55,831 nucleotides of DNA from Sphingomonadales bacterium (GCA_028870315.1 JAGWPW010000021.1:1-55831); one strand, 5' to 3'; shown: positions 31,823-41,542, counted from the stretch's first letter. Translations and numbers: made by a program. Notes: generated from the sequence alone by a model not told the origin.

Positions 31823-32836
31823 TCACGGTGGCGCGTCCTCGGCGTTGCCACCTTCTCTCCTGATCAGTTGCCGCAGCCGCCGGCGCGCCAGGACGGCCGC
31901 CTTGTCCGATGCCAGGATCAGTGGGCGCATATCCCAGAAATCCGCCTCGCCCATTGCCTCGGCCTGGGCGGCGAGCATCGGTTCATCTTCTTCCAGGAAA
32001 ACCCGGCGGGCCATGGCTTCGGCTTCGGGCCCAGGCTCATGGGTGAAGAAATAGTGGGTGGACTGTGCGGTTTCAGGGGTCAGGATATGCGGGTTGGCCA
32101 TGGGCGGAACCAGCGGCCCGGTGTCATGCGAGCGGCGCATTTCGATAAACAGGGCAAGATTGGCCGGGGCGTGCCAGCGGATGTGAAGGGCCTGATCGAC
32201 CGTTTCGCCATCCTGCACCATCGACGCGGCCCAGCCCGGGGGCGGGGCGCCGGTCATGTCCCATTTGTTCCAGATCGCGCCGGTTTCGTCCTGCGCCACG
32301 GTTTGCGCGCCATGGCTGAACAATGATCCGTTGCTGCCGAAGCTCTCGACATGGAGAAATTCGGCATGGCTGAGGTCCAGCAGGTTGTCGGCGATCAGTT
32401 GATAATTGACCGCCATGACATAGTGCGAGCGCGCAACGGACCCATTGGCATCGATGAAGCCAAAGTCGGGGATGGCGTCCGGATTGGCCAACGCCGGATC
32501 GCCAGGCCAGAACCACACCCCGCCATGCCGCTCGACAACCGGGCACGTGGCGACCCGGGCGCCTTCGGGAATCGGGCCAAACGGGTTGTGCACGCAGGCC
32601 CCGCTGCCATCGAACGTGAGCCCGTGATAGCCGCAGGCGATCCTGCCGTTCGAAAAGGTGCCGCGGCTCAGGGGCACAAACCGGTGTGGGCAGCGGTCTT
32701 CAACCATCTGCCAGACGCCATTGTCGCGGAACACCAGCCAGGGGCGGCCAAGCAGCCGCCGGGCAAGGAACCCTTCGGCCGGCACTTCGCCAGCCCAAGC
32801 CGCCATATACCAGGCATTGCGAACAAATTCTGCCAT
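31823..32836 (-). CDS. Rieske non-haem iron oxygenase, VanA-like alpha subunit
   Basis: This is a 337-residue oxygenase subunit. The Rieske [2Fe-2S] ligands are C49-x-H51 and C68-x2-H71 (CPHRFVPLSRGTFSNGRIACGYH); the mononuclear iron ligands Asp154, His157 and His162 lie in NLLDLSHAEFLH. This size and the start MAEFVRNAWYMAAW are typical of vanillate O-demethylase-type enzymes, which demethylate or hydroxylate aromatic acids. A reductase partner is not encoded nearby. The start at 32836 gives the family N terminus; the much longer open frame upstream is a GC artefact crossing a transposase relic. Substrate cannot be told. Confidence 0.9.
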   Translation of the reverse strand: MAEFVRNAWYMAAWAGEVPAEGFLARRLLGRPWLVFRDNGVWQMVEDRCPHRFVPLSRGTFSNGRIACGYHGLTFDGSGACVHNPFGPIPEGARVATCPVVERHGGVWFWPGDPALANPDAIPDFGFIDANGSVARSHYVMAVNYQLIADNLLDLSHAEFLHVESFGSNGSLFSHGAQTVAQDETGAIWNKWDMTGAPPPGWAASMVQDGETVDQALHIRWHAPANLALFIEMRRSHDTGPLVPPMANPHILTPETAQSTHYFFTHEPGPEAEAMARRVFLEEDEPMLAAQAEAMGEADFWDMRPLILASDKAAVLARRRLRQLIRREGGNAEDAPP

Positions 32837-32856
32837 CGTCCTTCTCCTCAAGGGGA

Positions 32857-32893
32857 GCAGGCATGCCGGCAGATTTGATTGCACCATGCCTGC
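32857..32893. promoter_or_regulatory. 9-bp inverted repeat upstream of the Rieske gene
   Basis: GCAGGCATG and CATGCCTGC are separated by 19 bases and lie just before the Rieske gene start. It may be an operator. The 32894-33038 stretch after it shows no gene. Confidence 0.4.
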
Positions 32894-33038
32894 ACCCCCC
32901 ATGCGGGCCGTGTCCCGCTTCCAGTTGTGAGGCCTGCAGTTGGCGCCAAGTTGCGTCACCCCAGATCGGGCTGTGCCGATCACCAGGCTGTTGCCCGCCG
33001 AGCGGGCATCTGCGGGGTAATTGGAATTTAGATTCCCG

Positions 33039-33209
33039 TCAAGCAGGCGCAACTCGCCCCTCGAACCACACCAGACGTTGGAGATTGCAGGCCAGATTGG
33101 CCATGCCGATCGTGCGCACGACGAGCCCCATCCGATGTTTCTGCCCGGCGGACACATGCTCGACCCGAGCGCGGATCGTCGAGCGCCTGGTATTGGCCTT
33201 GGCGATCCG
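33039..33209 (-). pseudogene. IS5-family transposase C-terminal remnant, copy B
   Basis: The last 56 codons match copy A at 29000-29344 (RARVEHVSAGQKHRMGLVVR, then LQRLVWFEGRVAPA and stop) but lack nine codons in the middle (copy A has VARASIKIDRANL where this has MANL). It lies in the same orientation, so copies A and B form direct repeats about 4 kb apart. Upstream codons do not continue the transposase. Confidence 0.78.
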
Positions 33210-33306
33210 CGGGTGGCGCTTACGGCAAGGCGTGGTGGATGTGCGGTGGATGGCGGACGAAAACCGGTTGACGCTGCGGAATTCCTGCTAACCCGCCGGG
33301 GTGAAG

Positions 33307-34395
33307 ATGCCTGTCGCGGGCGCCACCCCCTTGCGGACGGTGCGTCTGGCCCTCCTTTTGACGCTTTGCTGTTCGGCATGCGCGCTTCCCCCCGCACGCA
33401 ACGGGGCGCTGTTCGGGCCGGCGCCGGCGCTCGTTCAGCCTGCGCAGCCATGGTGGCAAGAGACCGGAGACCGGTTGCCGGGCGATCTGGTGGCGCCGGC
33501 CTTGCGGCACGAGGCTGGCGTGAGCTGCGCCATGCCCCCCGCCGGGCTTGCGCGGCGGGTATGGCGCCAGCTTCACGACCGGCGTTCGGCGCGCGCCGAG
33601 GCGGTGGCGACGGCGTGGACGGTCGCGGGGCAGCGTCTGGCGCGGGCGCAGGCCATCGGCGAGGCCTATGCGCTGGCGCGGGCATGGCAGGCGCGTCTGG
33701 CGCTGCGGCAGGCGGCCCCGGCCATGCTGCGCGACAATGCCGAGATCGCCCGTTTCCGCCGCGATGCCGGGCTGGTACCCGGGCTCGATGCGGACATGGC
33801 CGATCTGATGCTGGGGTTGAACGGGGCCGGCATCGATCAGGCGCAGGGCGCATTCGACAGCGCGGTTGCCGCGCTCGCCGGGCTGACCGGCGCCGATCCC
33901 GCGGCGCTGCGCAAGGCGCTGGCCGGGCAGTCCACAGCGGCGCTCCCTCCCGAAGCACCCGATGCGCTCGATCGACGCCCCGATCTTCGGGCGCTGGCGG
34001 CCCGGCTGATGGTTTCGGCTCCGCCACGCGGCCTGTCGCCAGCGGCGCTCCAGGCCGCGATCGGCGCGGGCAGGCAGCCCTGGGCGATACAATGGGCCGC
34101 CGCCGAGGCGCATGCGCGCGACGATCTGGCAAGCGCGCATCGCGCAATCGTTGTGGCGCGCGATGCTGCCGCGGCGCGCGCGCAACTCGCGGTCAAGGCG
34201 CAAAGGCTGCTCGCCGATGCGCGGCTGGGCTATCGCAACGGCGCGACAGGCTTTGCCACCCTGTTCGCCGCCGAAGCCGCCGGCCTTGCCACGCAGGAGG
34301 CCGAGGTCGAGGCGGCGCGGGCGGTCACCGTGGCCGAATTGCGGTTGCTGAGCGCGCAAGGCCGCGGCGAAACCCCCACCGGCGCCTGTGACTGA
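33307..34395 (+). CDS. TolC-family outer-membrane efflux lipoprotein, short form
   Basis: This is a 362-residue protein. The N terminus LALLLTLCCSACALPPA is a lipoprotein signal with lipobox S-A-C. The helical body has the OEP pattern, notably DALDRRPDLRALAARLM (the RRPD motif of NodT/OprM-like proteins) and a C-terminal coiled coil (QRLLADARLGYRNGATGFATLF). At 362 residues it is clearly shorter than common family members (about 450 or more), with the first OEP repeat reduced. GTG 33301 is an alternative start. It overlaps the adaptor gene by eight bases and begins an operon running to OpgH. Confidence 0.78.
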   Translation: MPVAGATPLRTVRLALLLTLCCSACALPPARNGALFGPAPALVQPAQPWWQETGDRLPGDLVAPALRHEAGVSCAMPPAGLARRVWRQLHDRRSARAEAVATAWTVAGQRLARAQAIGEAYALARAWQARLALRQAAPAMLRDNAEIARFRRDAGLVPGLDADMADLMLGLNGAGIDQAQGAFDSAVAALAGLTGADPAALRKALAGQSTAALPPEAPDALDRRPDLRALAARLMVSAPPRGLSPAALQAAIGAGRQPWAIQWAAAEAHARDDLASAHRAIVVARDAAAARAQLAVKAQRLLADARLGYRNGATGFATLFAAEAAGLATQEAEVEAARAVTVAELRLLSAQGRGETPTGACD

Positions 34396-35545
34396 TCCCG
34401 ATCCCTTGCTCGATGGCTTGCTGGGCGCCACGCACCGGCCGCGCCACCGGGGGCGGCTGGCGCTGCTGGCGGCGGCGGGGCTTGCGGCGGTGCTGCTGTT
34501 GCGGCGCTGTGTCGAAGGCGATCCCTCGCCCTATTTCACCGCCCCCGTGCAGCGCGGCGATATCACGCCCGAACTGACCTTGCGCGGCACCCTGCACGGC
34601 ACTGGCGAGGTGACGGTGGCCGCCGCCGAGGACGGCACGGTGATGTCGGTGCCCGATCCGGCAGTGGCAAGGTTGCGCGGCGGGCAGGAGCTGGTGAGCC
34701 TCGACACCACCGCCCACACCCGCGCGCTGGTTGCCGATCGCGCCGACGCGGCCGCTGCCGACGACCGGGTGGTGCAGGCGCAGGACGCCTCGCGCGGCGC
34801 GCAGCAGCGGCTGGAGCGATTCGAGATGGTGTGGCGCCGTTCGGGCGGGCGGGTGCCCTCGCTCGATGAAATGGAGAACGCGCGCGCCGAAGTCGCCCGC
34901 ACCGCGCTGGAAGCCGCCACCGCCACCGCCCGCCAGACCGAGGCGCATCAGCAGGTGGCGCTCGACACCGCGGGAATCGCCAATGCCCGCGCCTATTCGC
35001 CCTTTGCCGGCTTCCTGATGGGCTGCGCGGTGCGGCCCGGCCAGTGGGTGCGCGCCGGCCAGCCGCTGTGCACGGTGGTGGCGCATCCCGAACAGCTGCG
35101 GCTGGAGGCGCCGATCAGCGCAGCCGATGCCGCGCGCCTGCCCTCCCGAGCCCGCGCGCATGTGCTGGTCGACGGGCTCGCCGAGATGGAGTTTCCCGCC
35201 CGGCTCGGCACTATCCGCCCCGGGGAAGGCGGACAAACGGCGAGTTTCACGCTGCTGCCGCCCGAAGGTGGCGCGCCCGCCCCGATGCCCGCACCCGGGC
35301 GTGCCGGCACGGTACGCGTGGCGCTGCCTGGCCGCCATGACGTGTTGCTGGTGCCCGAAGCGGCCCTGGGCTTTGCCCTGCCGGGCACGCCGCGCGGTGG
35401 CACCGCCGGGGTGTATGTGGCCGAGGACGATGGCGTGCCGCGCTTCGTGCCGGTGGTGGTGGGCGTCGCCGACGGCGGCCGCGCGCAGGTCCTGTCGGGC
35501 AGCTTGCAACCCGACGATCCGGTGATCATCGGCTGGCGCCATTGA
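34388..35545 (+). CDS. HlyD/RND-type periplasmic adaptor protein
   Basis: This is a 385-residue membrane-fusion protein. One N-terminal membrane segment (LALLAAAGLAAVLLL) is followed by a biotinyl-lipoyl-like hairpin (APVQRGDITPELTLRGTLHG, later YSPFAGFLMGCAVRPGQWV), a central coiled coil (about 110-195) and a beta-barrel end (VLLVPEAALGFAL). It is a partner of TolC-type channels. An inner-membrane pump gene is missing next to it; downstream genes are opgD and opgH. GTG start at 34388 overlaps the TolC-like stop, so the two are translationally coupled. Confidence 0.82.
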   Translation: MTDPDPLLDGLLGATHRPRHRGRLALLAAAGLAAVLLLRRCVEGDPSPYFTAPVQRGDITPELTLRGTLHGTGEVTVAAAEDGTVMSVPDPAVARLRGGQELVSLDTTAHTRALVADRADAAAADDRVVQAQDASRGAQQRLERFEMVWRRSGGRVPSLDEMENARAEVARTALEAATATARQTEAHQQVALDTAGIANARAYSPFAGFLMGCAVRPGQWVRAGQPLCTVVAHPEQLRLEAPISAADAARLPSRARAHVLVDGLAEMEFPARLGTIRPGEGGQTASFTLLPPEGGAPAPMPAPGRAGTVRVALPGRHDVLLVPEAALGFALPGTPRGGTAGVYVAEDDGVPRFVPVVVGVADGGRAQVLSGSLQPDDPVIIGWRH

Positions 35546-35594
35546 CGGGGCGGGATCGATCGGGAACGTGCAGTCCTCTTGCGGGATGACAACC

Positions 35595-37085
35595 ATGAAG
35601 ACCTTGCATGCCAGCCTGTCCCGGCGCGATTTTGCGAGGGCGGCACTGGCTGGTGGGCTGGCGCTGGCCGGCGTCGCGCACGCGGGCGAGGCGGGGCGCT
35701 TCGGTCCGCCGCGCCCCTTCAGCCGGGACTGGCTGGTCAAGGAAGCGCAGCGGCGCGCGCGCCTGCCCTATGCGCCCCGCCTTGCAAGCCACATGGTTGC
35801 CGATTTCGACGCCCATGTCCGGCTGAGCTACGGGCCGGCCGAAGCGGTGGCAAGCCAGTTGCGGCTGTTTCCGGCCAGGCGGGACACCGCCCCGGACAAG
35901 GTGACGATCCATGTCGTCGCGCATGGCATGGCGCGCGAACTCATCGATACGCATGGCGTGTTCGGCGGCGGCGAGACGGCCGATGTCGCCGGCTTTCGGG
36001 TAATGAACACCAGCGGCGGCGGCGATTGGCTGGCATTCCTGGGGGCATCCTATTTCCGGGCGGCGGGCGCCAGCGGCCAGTATGGCCTTTCGGCGCGGGC
36101 GGTGGCGGTGGATACGGGTCTGCCCGGCCCCGAGGAGTTTCCCGCATTCACCGATTTCTGGATCGAGGCACAAGGCCCCGACCGGCTGATGATCCACGCG
36201 CTGGTCGATGGGCCGTCGCTGTGCGGGGCCTTCGGCTTCGCCACGCGCCGCACCCCGAGCGAAGTCGAGCAGGATGTCGAGGCGGCGCTGTTCCTGCGGC
36301 GCGACATTGCCCGGCTGGGGCTGGCGCCGATCACCAGCATGTTCGACTATGACCAGTCATCCCCGCGCGCCGACTGGCGCGGCGAGGTGCATGACAGCGA
36401 CGGGCTGGCGATCGTTGCGGGCAATGGCGAGCGCATCTGGCGCCCGCTCGACAATCCGCCGGGGCCGCGGGTGCACATGCTGCGCGCCGATCACCTGCGC
36501 GGTTTCGGCCTGTTGCAGCGCGACACCAGCTTCGACCATTATCAGGACGATCTCAATTTCTATGACCGCCGTCCGTCGCTGTGGGTCGAACCCAGGGGCG
36601 ACTGGGGGGCGGGCGCGGTGATGCTGTACGAGATGAACACCATCACCGAAACCGTGGACAACATGGCCGTCATGTGGGTCCCCGATGCGCCGGCCAAGGC
36701 CGGGCAGCGGAAGGATTTTGCCTGTCGGCTGCGCTGGTGCGACGCGGCGGCGCTGGCCGACGGGGTGGCGCGCTGCATCGATGTGTTCGCCGGACCGGGC
36801 GGGGTGCCGGGCGCCGAAGCGATCGCCGGGGCGACGCGCTATGTGTTCGATTTTGCCGGCGGCTCGCTGGCAGGGCTGCCTGCGGGCAGCGTGGTGCCGG
36901 TCACCAATCTGCCGGCGGCGGCGCTGATCATGGGCGATGCGCGGGCGGTGGCCGGACAGGCCGGCGTGTGGCGGGTCACGCTCGATGTGCGCACGCAAGG
37001 TCTTGCGCAGGACGATTTCCGGCTGTTCCTGCGGCATGGCGTGGATGCGGCGAGCGAGACGGTCATCAAGACCGTGCGACCATGA
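35595..37085 (+). CDS. opgD: Osmoregulated periplasmic glucan biosynthesis protein OpgD/OpgG
   Basis: This 496-residue periplasmic protein shapes the linear glucan made by OpgH (branching or chain control). The twin-arginine signal LSRRDFARAALAGGLALAG is typical of OpgD rather than OpgG. Family phrases visible include FRVMNTSGGGDWLAFLGASYFRA, GLAPITSMFDYDQ and HYQDDLNFYDRRPSLWVEP. The ATG at 35595 has a GCGGGA at the right distance; 35586 is an alternative. It starts 49 bases after the adaptor gene and its stop overlaps the opgH start (ATGA). Confidence 0.9.
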   Translation: MKTLHASLSRRDFARAALAGGLALAGVAHAGEAGRFGPPRPFSRDWLVKEAQRRARLPYAPRLASHMVADFDAHVRLSYGPAEAVASQLRLFPARRDTAPDKVTIHVVAHGMARELIDTHGVFGGGETADVAGFRVMNTSGGGDWLAFLGASYFRAAGASGQYGLSARAVAVDTGLPGPEEFPAFTDFWIEAQGPDRLMIHALVDGPSLCGAFGFATRRTPSEVEQDVEAALFLRRDIARLGLAPITSMFDYDQSSPRADWRGEVHDSDGLAIVAGNGERIWRPLDNPPGPRVHMLRADHLRGFGLLQRDTSFDHYQDDLNFYDRRPSLWVEPRGDWGAGAVMLYEMNTITETVDNMAVMWVPDAPAKAGQRKDFACRLRWCDAAALADGVARCIDVFAGPGGVPGAEAIAGATRYVFDFAGGSLAGLPAGSVVPVTNLPAAALIMGDARAVAGQAGVWRVTLDVRTQGLAQDDFRLFLRHGVDAASETVIKTVRP

Positions 37086-38836
37086 CGCAGCCGCCTTTCC
37101 TGCCCTCAGAAGCCCCGCTCGCCATGCCGGTGCAGCGCCTCGACGGCATCCCGCCCGCCGCGATCGAGGTCGCGACCCGCCCGCATGGCATGGCCGAAAA
37201 GCGCCTGCTGCTGCTGCTGATCACCGCGGTGCTGTCGCTGGCGGCGGCGAGCGAGGTCAAGCGGGCGTTCGCCAGCGATGGCGTGGACGGCTTCGAGGCG
37301 TTGCTGCTGGTGTGCTTCGTGCCGCTGTTCAGCTGGGTGGCGTTCGGCTTCGTCACTTCGTGCATCGGCTTCTTCAAGCTGATCACTGGCGGGCATCCCG
37401 GCTTCACCAGCATCCCGGTGCCCGCACAGCCGCTCGCCCGGCGCACGGCGGTGCTGATGCCGGTGTATAATGAAAGCGTCGAGGATGTGTTCGCGCGGGT
37501 CGCGGCGATGACCCGCTCGATCGCGGCGGTGGGCGCGGCGCGGGCGTTCGACTTCTTCGTGCTGAGCGATTCCGACCCCCGGCACGGCGCGGCCGAGGAA
37601 GCGGCCTGGCGCCTGCTCGCGGCGCATTCGCCGGTGCGGCTCTATTACCGCCGGCGCGAACAGAACATCGCGCGCAAGCCCGGCAACATCGCCGAATGGG
37701 TGCGCCGTTTCGGCGCGGCCTATGAAAACATGCTGGTGCTCGATGCCGACAGCCTGATGAGCGGCACGGCGATGGCAGGCATGGCCGCGGTGATGGAGCA
37801 GCGCCCCTCGGTGGGCCTGTTGCAGACGGTGCCGAAGATCACCCATACGCGCACCCTGTTCCAGCGCTGGATGCGCTTTGCCAGCGAGGCCTATGGGCCG
37901 ATCGCTTCGGCGGGGCTGCTGTGGTGGTCGGGCTCGGAGGCAAATTTCTGGGGTCACAACGCCATCATCCGCACCCGCGCCTTTGCCGAAAGCTGCGGCC
38001 TGCCCGAATTGCCCGGCAAGCCCCCGTTCGGCGGCCATATCCAGAGCCACGACATGGTCGAATCGGCCTTGCTGCGGCGCCGTGGCTGGGCGGTGCACAT
38101 GATCATGGTGGCCGGCAGCTACGAGGAATTTCCGCCCGGCATCATCGATTATGCGATCCGCGACCGGCGCTGGATGCAGGGCAATATCCAGCACCTGCGG
38201 CTGCTCGGCGCATCGGGGCTGAGCGCCGCCAGCCGCTCGCACCTGCTGCTGGGGGCAAGCGCCTATCTGACCTCGCCGGGCTGGCTGCTGCTGCTGTTGT
38301 CGTGGGTGGCGAAGGTCGAGACCAGCGCCGCCTGGCAACCGGGCAGCGGCATGCCGTTCGACGTGCTGGGGCTGACGCTGGTGCTGCTGTTCGGCCCCAA
38401 GGCGATGGGGCTCGCCTGGATTCTTGCCGATCGCCAGCGGCGGGCGGATTTTGGCGGCGCGCGGCGCGCGGCGCTTTCGGTGCTGGTGGAATGCGCCTTG
38501 TCGGTGTTGCTGGCGCCGGTGGTCATGGTCACCCAGACCAGGGCGCTTGGCGGGTTCCTGCTCGGCATGCCCTCGGGCTGGGCCACCCAGACCCGCAGCG
38601 CCTATCGCATTCCCATCCGCTCGCTGCTGCCGATGCTGCGCGAACATCTGGCGCTGGGCCTGCTGTTTGCCGGGGTCGGGCTGCAGAACCTCCCGCTGGC
38701 GCTATGGCTGGCGCCGCTCACCGCCGGGTTGCTGCTTTCGCCCTGGCTGATCAGCCTGACCGCGCGCGAGGACCTGGGCGCACGGGCCGCGCGCGCCGGG
38801 CTGTTCGCGGTGCCCGATGCCGACACGGTCCTGTAA
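37082..38836 (+). CDS. opgH: Glucan glucosyltransferase OpgH (MdoH)
   Basis: This is a 584-residue membrane glycosyltransferase (GT2) that polymerises UDP-glucose into periplasmic glucan. The catalytic domain has [38 protein letters not shown] (DxD), [16 protein letters not shown] and [16 protein letters not shown] (the R/QxxRW motif). Two N-terminal and several C-terminal membrane segments flank it. It is shorter than the E. coli enzyme (about 850 residues as I recall), lacking mainly N-terminal and C-terminal extensions, as in other alphaproteobacteria. Coupled to opgD by a four-base overlap. Confidence 0.92.
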   Translation: MTQPPFLPSEAPLAMPVQRLDGIPPAAIEVATRPHGMAEKRLLLLLITAVLSLAAASEVKRAFASDGVDGFEALLLVCFVPLFSWVAFGFVTSCIGFFKLITGGHPGFTSIPVPAQPLARRTAVLMPVYNESVEDVFARVAAMTRSIAAVGAARAFDFFVLSDSDPRHGAAEEAAWRLLAAHSPVRLYYRRREQNIARKPGNIAEWVRRFGAAYENMLVLDADSLMSGTAMAGMAAVMEQRPSVGLLQTVPKITHTRTLFQRWMRFASEAYGPIASAGLLWWSGSEANFWGHNAIIRTRAFAESCGLPELPGKPPFGGHIQSHDMVESALLRRRGWAVHMIMVAGSYEEFPPGIIDYAIRDRRWMQGNIQHLRLLGASGLSAASRSHLLLGASAYLTSPGWLLLLLSWVAKVETSAAWQPGSGMPFDVLGLTLVLLFGPKAMGLAWILADRQRRADFGGARRAALSVLVECALSVLLAPVVMVTQTRALGGFLLGMPSGWATQTRSAYRIPIRSLLPMLREHLALGLLFAGVGLQNLPLALWLAPLTAGLLLSPWLISLTAREDLGARAARAGLFAVPDADTVL

Positions 38837-38925
38837 GCGGTTTTCCCCACGTCCTGCGGCGGAGCATTGGTTGGTGATCGCGCGGATCGGCGCCACAAGC
38901 CGGGTGCTGCCGGCAGATCCCCGGG

Positions 38926-39195
38926 CGCGATCGCCAGGACCAGCGGCACGAACCAGCCCGCGACCGTATCCGCCAGGCGCTGGATCGGCGCCCGGCCGCG
39001 CTGCGCCTCGGCCATCATCTGCACGATGCGGCGCGCCGTCCTGGGCGCGAGGGTTCAGCAGCGCCCTGATCGCCTCCCCCCAGGTGTGCTCGCGGGCCCG
39101 TAACGCAAGCACCTGTCCACGGAGCACCAGCACGGTAATGACCACCGCCGCCATGGAGCCGACGGTTTGGCGATGAAGCGCGCCGGCATCGCCCC
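38926..39195 (-). pseudogene. Copper-type P-type ATPase remnant
   Basis: On this strand a fragment AAVVITVLVLRGQVLALRARE followed by IRALLN and, in another frame, [21 protein letters not shown] is typical of the middle of CopA-type ATPases. Between them the activating and phosphorylation regions are missing and the frame shifts; the parts before and after are absent. The 38837-39270 gap holds nothing else recognisable. The gene is dead, a leftover of a deletion between opgH and the esterase island. Confidence 0.7.
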
Positions 39196-39270
39196 CCCTC
39201 GCATAGCGAAAATGCCAGACGGCAAAGCCCTGGCCCGCCATTGCGCGGCAGGTCTGGTATCACCCGTGCA

Positions 39271-40764
39271 ATGCCGGACCCCTCCCCTGCCATCGAAGCC
39301 ATGGTGCAAACCCGCAACGGCGCGTTGCGCGGCGTGCGGACAGGTGGTGTCCGGCGGTTCCTCGGCGTCCCCTACGCCGCACCGCCCAAGCGCTTCGAAG
39401 CGGCGCAGCCGCCCGTGCGCTGGGATGGCGCACGCGACGCCTGCCAGCCCGGCCCGAGCGCGCCGCATCGCGTGGCGGACTTCCCGGGGCTGGACGTCAA
39501 GGCGCTGGTCGGCGACGGCGGCAGCCGCGGGCCGGATTATCTGACGCTCAACATCTGGGCGCCGGCATCGCCGGGGCCGCATGCGGTGATGGTGTTCATC
39601 CATGGCGGCGGCTTCGTCGTCGGCAGCAAGGATGCGCCGGTGCAGGATGGCAGCGGCTTCGCGCGTTCGGGCGTGGTCTGCGTGGCGATCAACTACCGCC
39701 TCGGCATCGACGGCTTCCTGCCGGTTCCGGGCGCGCCGACCAATCTCGGGCTGCGCGACATGCTCGCCGCGCTCGGCTGGATACAGGAGAATATCGAAGC
39801 CTTTGGCGGCGATCCCGGATGCGTCACCGTTTTCGGCGAGAGCGCCGGGGCGATGGCGATCGCCGATCTCGTCACCTCGCCGCTGGCCGGGGGCCTGTTC
39901 CACCGCGCGATCATCGAGAGCGGGCATGGATCGATGGTGCGCGAGATCGCCATCGCCGGGCGACTGGTGAAGAAGCTCGCGCGCATTCTCAAGGTTTCGC
40001 CCGACGCCGGGGGTTTCCGCAAGGTCGGGATCGAGGCGGGGCTCGACGCCATCGAAAAGATCAGCCGGCCGACCGCGCGGATCGACCTGCGCGACGCGCG
40101 GGGCCGCGAGCCGGTGTTCGGCATCAGCCGCTTCATCCCGGTGATCGGCGACGACGTGCTGCCAAGCCATCCGCTGGCGGCGCTTCGCCAGGGCGCCGGA
40201 GCGGACATCGACATCCTCATCGGCACCAACGCCGAGGAGATGAACCTTTACATGGTGCCGACCGGGGTGCGCGCGAAGATCGGCGGCCTGCTCGCGCGCT
40301 ATGTGCTGTCTCGCTCGCAACCCCGCGCCGGGGCGGTGCTGCGCGACTATGGCCTCGGTCGAAAGGGCGTGCGCGCGGGCGAGGCGCTGACCGATGCGCT
40401 GAACGATCTCGTCTTCCGCTGGCCGGCGCGGCAATATGCCGCCGCGCATCAGGGCAGAAGCTGGTTCTACGAATTCGACTGGCGCTCGCCGGCGTTCAAC
40501 GGCGAATTGGGCGCCTGCCACGCGCTCGAGGTGCCCTTCGTCTTCGACACGCTGGCGCGCGCGACCGGTCCGCAGGGCCTGGCTGGCGAAAATCCGCCGC
40601 AGGCGCTTGCGACCCGCATCCAGGCGCTGTGGGTCGGCTTCGCGCGCGACGGCACCCTGCCCTGGCCGCAGTTCGACGCCGCGAGCCGCCAGGTCCATCG
40701 CCTTGCCGCCGACCGCACCGTCCACGAGCCGGTCATGCCCGCCGCCCGCCACCTTCCGGAGTAG
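39271..40764 (+). CDS. Type-B carboxylesterase
   Basis: This is a 497-residue alpha/beta hydrolase of the carboxylesterase/lipase (type B) family. GVPYAAPP and DYLTLNIWAPAS near the N terminus, the oxyanion-hole motif FIHGGGFVVGSK, the nucleophile elbow VFGESAGAMA and the His region CHALEVPFVF are all present. No signal peptide is seen with the ATG at 39271, so it is probably cytoplasmic. The SDR gene follows after 4 bases. Together with two other hydrolases in this 10-kb block it points to catabolism of an ester. Confidence 0.9.
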   Translation: MPDPSPAIEAMVQTRNGALRGVRTGGVRRFLGVPYAAPPKRFEAAQPPVRWDGARDACQPGPSAPHRVADFPGLDVKALVGDGGSRGPDYLTLNIWAPASPGPHAVMVFIHGGGFVVGSKDAPVQDGSGFARSGVVCVAINYRLGIDGFLPVPGAPTNLGLRDMLAALGWIQENIEAFGGDPGCVTVFGESAGAMAIADLVTSPLAGGLFHRAIIESGHGSMVREIAIAGRLVKKLARILKVSPDAGGFRKVGIEAGLDAIEKISRPTARIDLRDARGREPVFGISRFIPVIGDDVLPSHPLAALRQGAGADIDILIGTNAEEMNLYMVPTGVRAKIGGLLARYVLSRSQPRAGAVLRDYGLGRKGVRAGEALTDALNDLVFRWPARQYAAAHQGRSWFYEFDWRSPAFNGELGACHALEVPFVFDTLARATGPQGLAGENPPQALATRIQALWVGFARDGTLPWPQFDAASRQVHRLAADRTVHEPVMPAARHLPE

Positions 40765-40768
40765 TCTC

Positions 40769-41542
40769 ATGTATCTCGACCGCCTGCGGCTCGACGGGCG
40801 CACCGCTTTTATCACCGGCGGCGCGCAGGGCATCGGCTGGTGCTGCGCCGATGCGCTTGCCGAGGCGGGGGCGCGGGTCACCATCGCCGACCGCGACGCG
40901 GCACGGCTCGCCGCCGGCGCCGCGCTGCTCGCCGCGAAAGGCCACATGGTCGCCACCCAGCCCCTCGACGTCACCGATTCCGCCGCGGTCGATGCAGCGG
41001 CGGCGGCGATGTTGGCGCGCGAGGGCCGGATCGACATCCTCGTCAACAATGCCGGCATCGCGCGCAGCGAAACCGCCGCCGAACAGGTCGCGGACGAGCA
41101 TTGGCTGAACGTGCTCGACGTCAATCTCAACGGCAGCTTCTGGTGCGCGCGCGCCTTTGGCCGCCACATGCTCGCCGCCGGGCGCGGCAGCATCGTCAAT
41201 ATCGGCTCGATGAGCGGCATCATCGTCAACCGTCCGCAGCCGCAAAGCTATTACAATGCCTCCAAGGCGGCGGTGCACCAGCTGACGAAAAGCCTCGCGG
41301 TCGAATGGGCGGCGCGCGGGGTGCGGGTCAACGCGGTGGCGCCGACCTATGTCGCGACCCCGCTGAACGCCTTTGCCGATCCGGCAAGCGAGACGGTCCG
41401 CCGCTGGATCGACGGCACGCCGCAGCACCGGCTCGGCGCGCCCGAGGAGGTGGCGAGCCTTGTCCTGTTCCTCGCCTCCGATGCCGCCAGCCTGATGACC
41501 GGCAGCATCGTTCTCGCCGACGGCGGCTACAGCTGCTGGTGA
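40769..41542 (+). CDS. SDR-family NAD(P)-dependent oxidoreductase
   Basis: This is a 257-residue classical SDR: TGGAQGIG cofactor motif, ADRD after the second strand, LVNNAGIAR, catalytic Ser in VNIGSMSGI and Tyr-Lys in YYNASKAAVHQL, and the C-terminal GGYSCW. The pattern SMSGIIVNRPQPQ is that of sugar-alcohol or D-threitol-like dehydrogenases, but substrate is uncertain. It is co-transcribed with the esterase. A 13-base direct repeat (GATCGGCAAAGCC) starts at its stop codon and recurs 21 bases later. Confidence 0.88.
   Translation: MYLDRLRLDGRTAFITGGAQGIGWCCADALAEAGARVTIADRDAARLAAGAALLAAKGHMVATQPLDVTDSAAVDAAAAAMLAREGRIDILVNNAGIARSETAAEQVADEHWLNVLDVNLNGSFWCARAFGRHMLAAGRGSIVNIGSMSGIIVNRPQPQSYYNASKAAVHQLTKSLAVEWAARGVRVNAVAPTYVATPLNAFADPASETVRRWIDGTPQHRLGAPEEVASLVLFLASDAASLMTGSIVLADGGYSCW

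Noticed and set aside
29000..33209. Intact composite transposon carrying the GH13 and Rieske genes
   Set aside because: Both IS5 pieces are 3' fragments without terminal repeats or full transposase, so only past mobility can be suggested.
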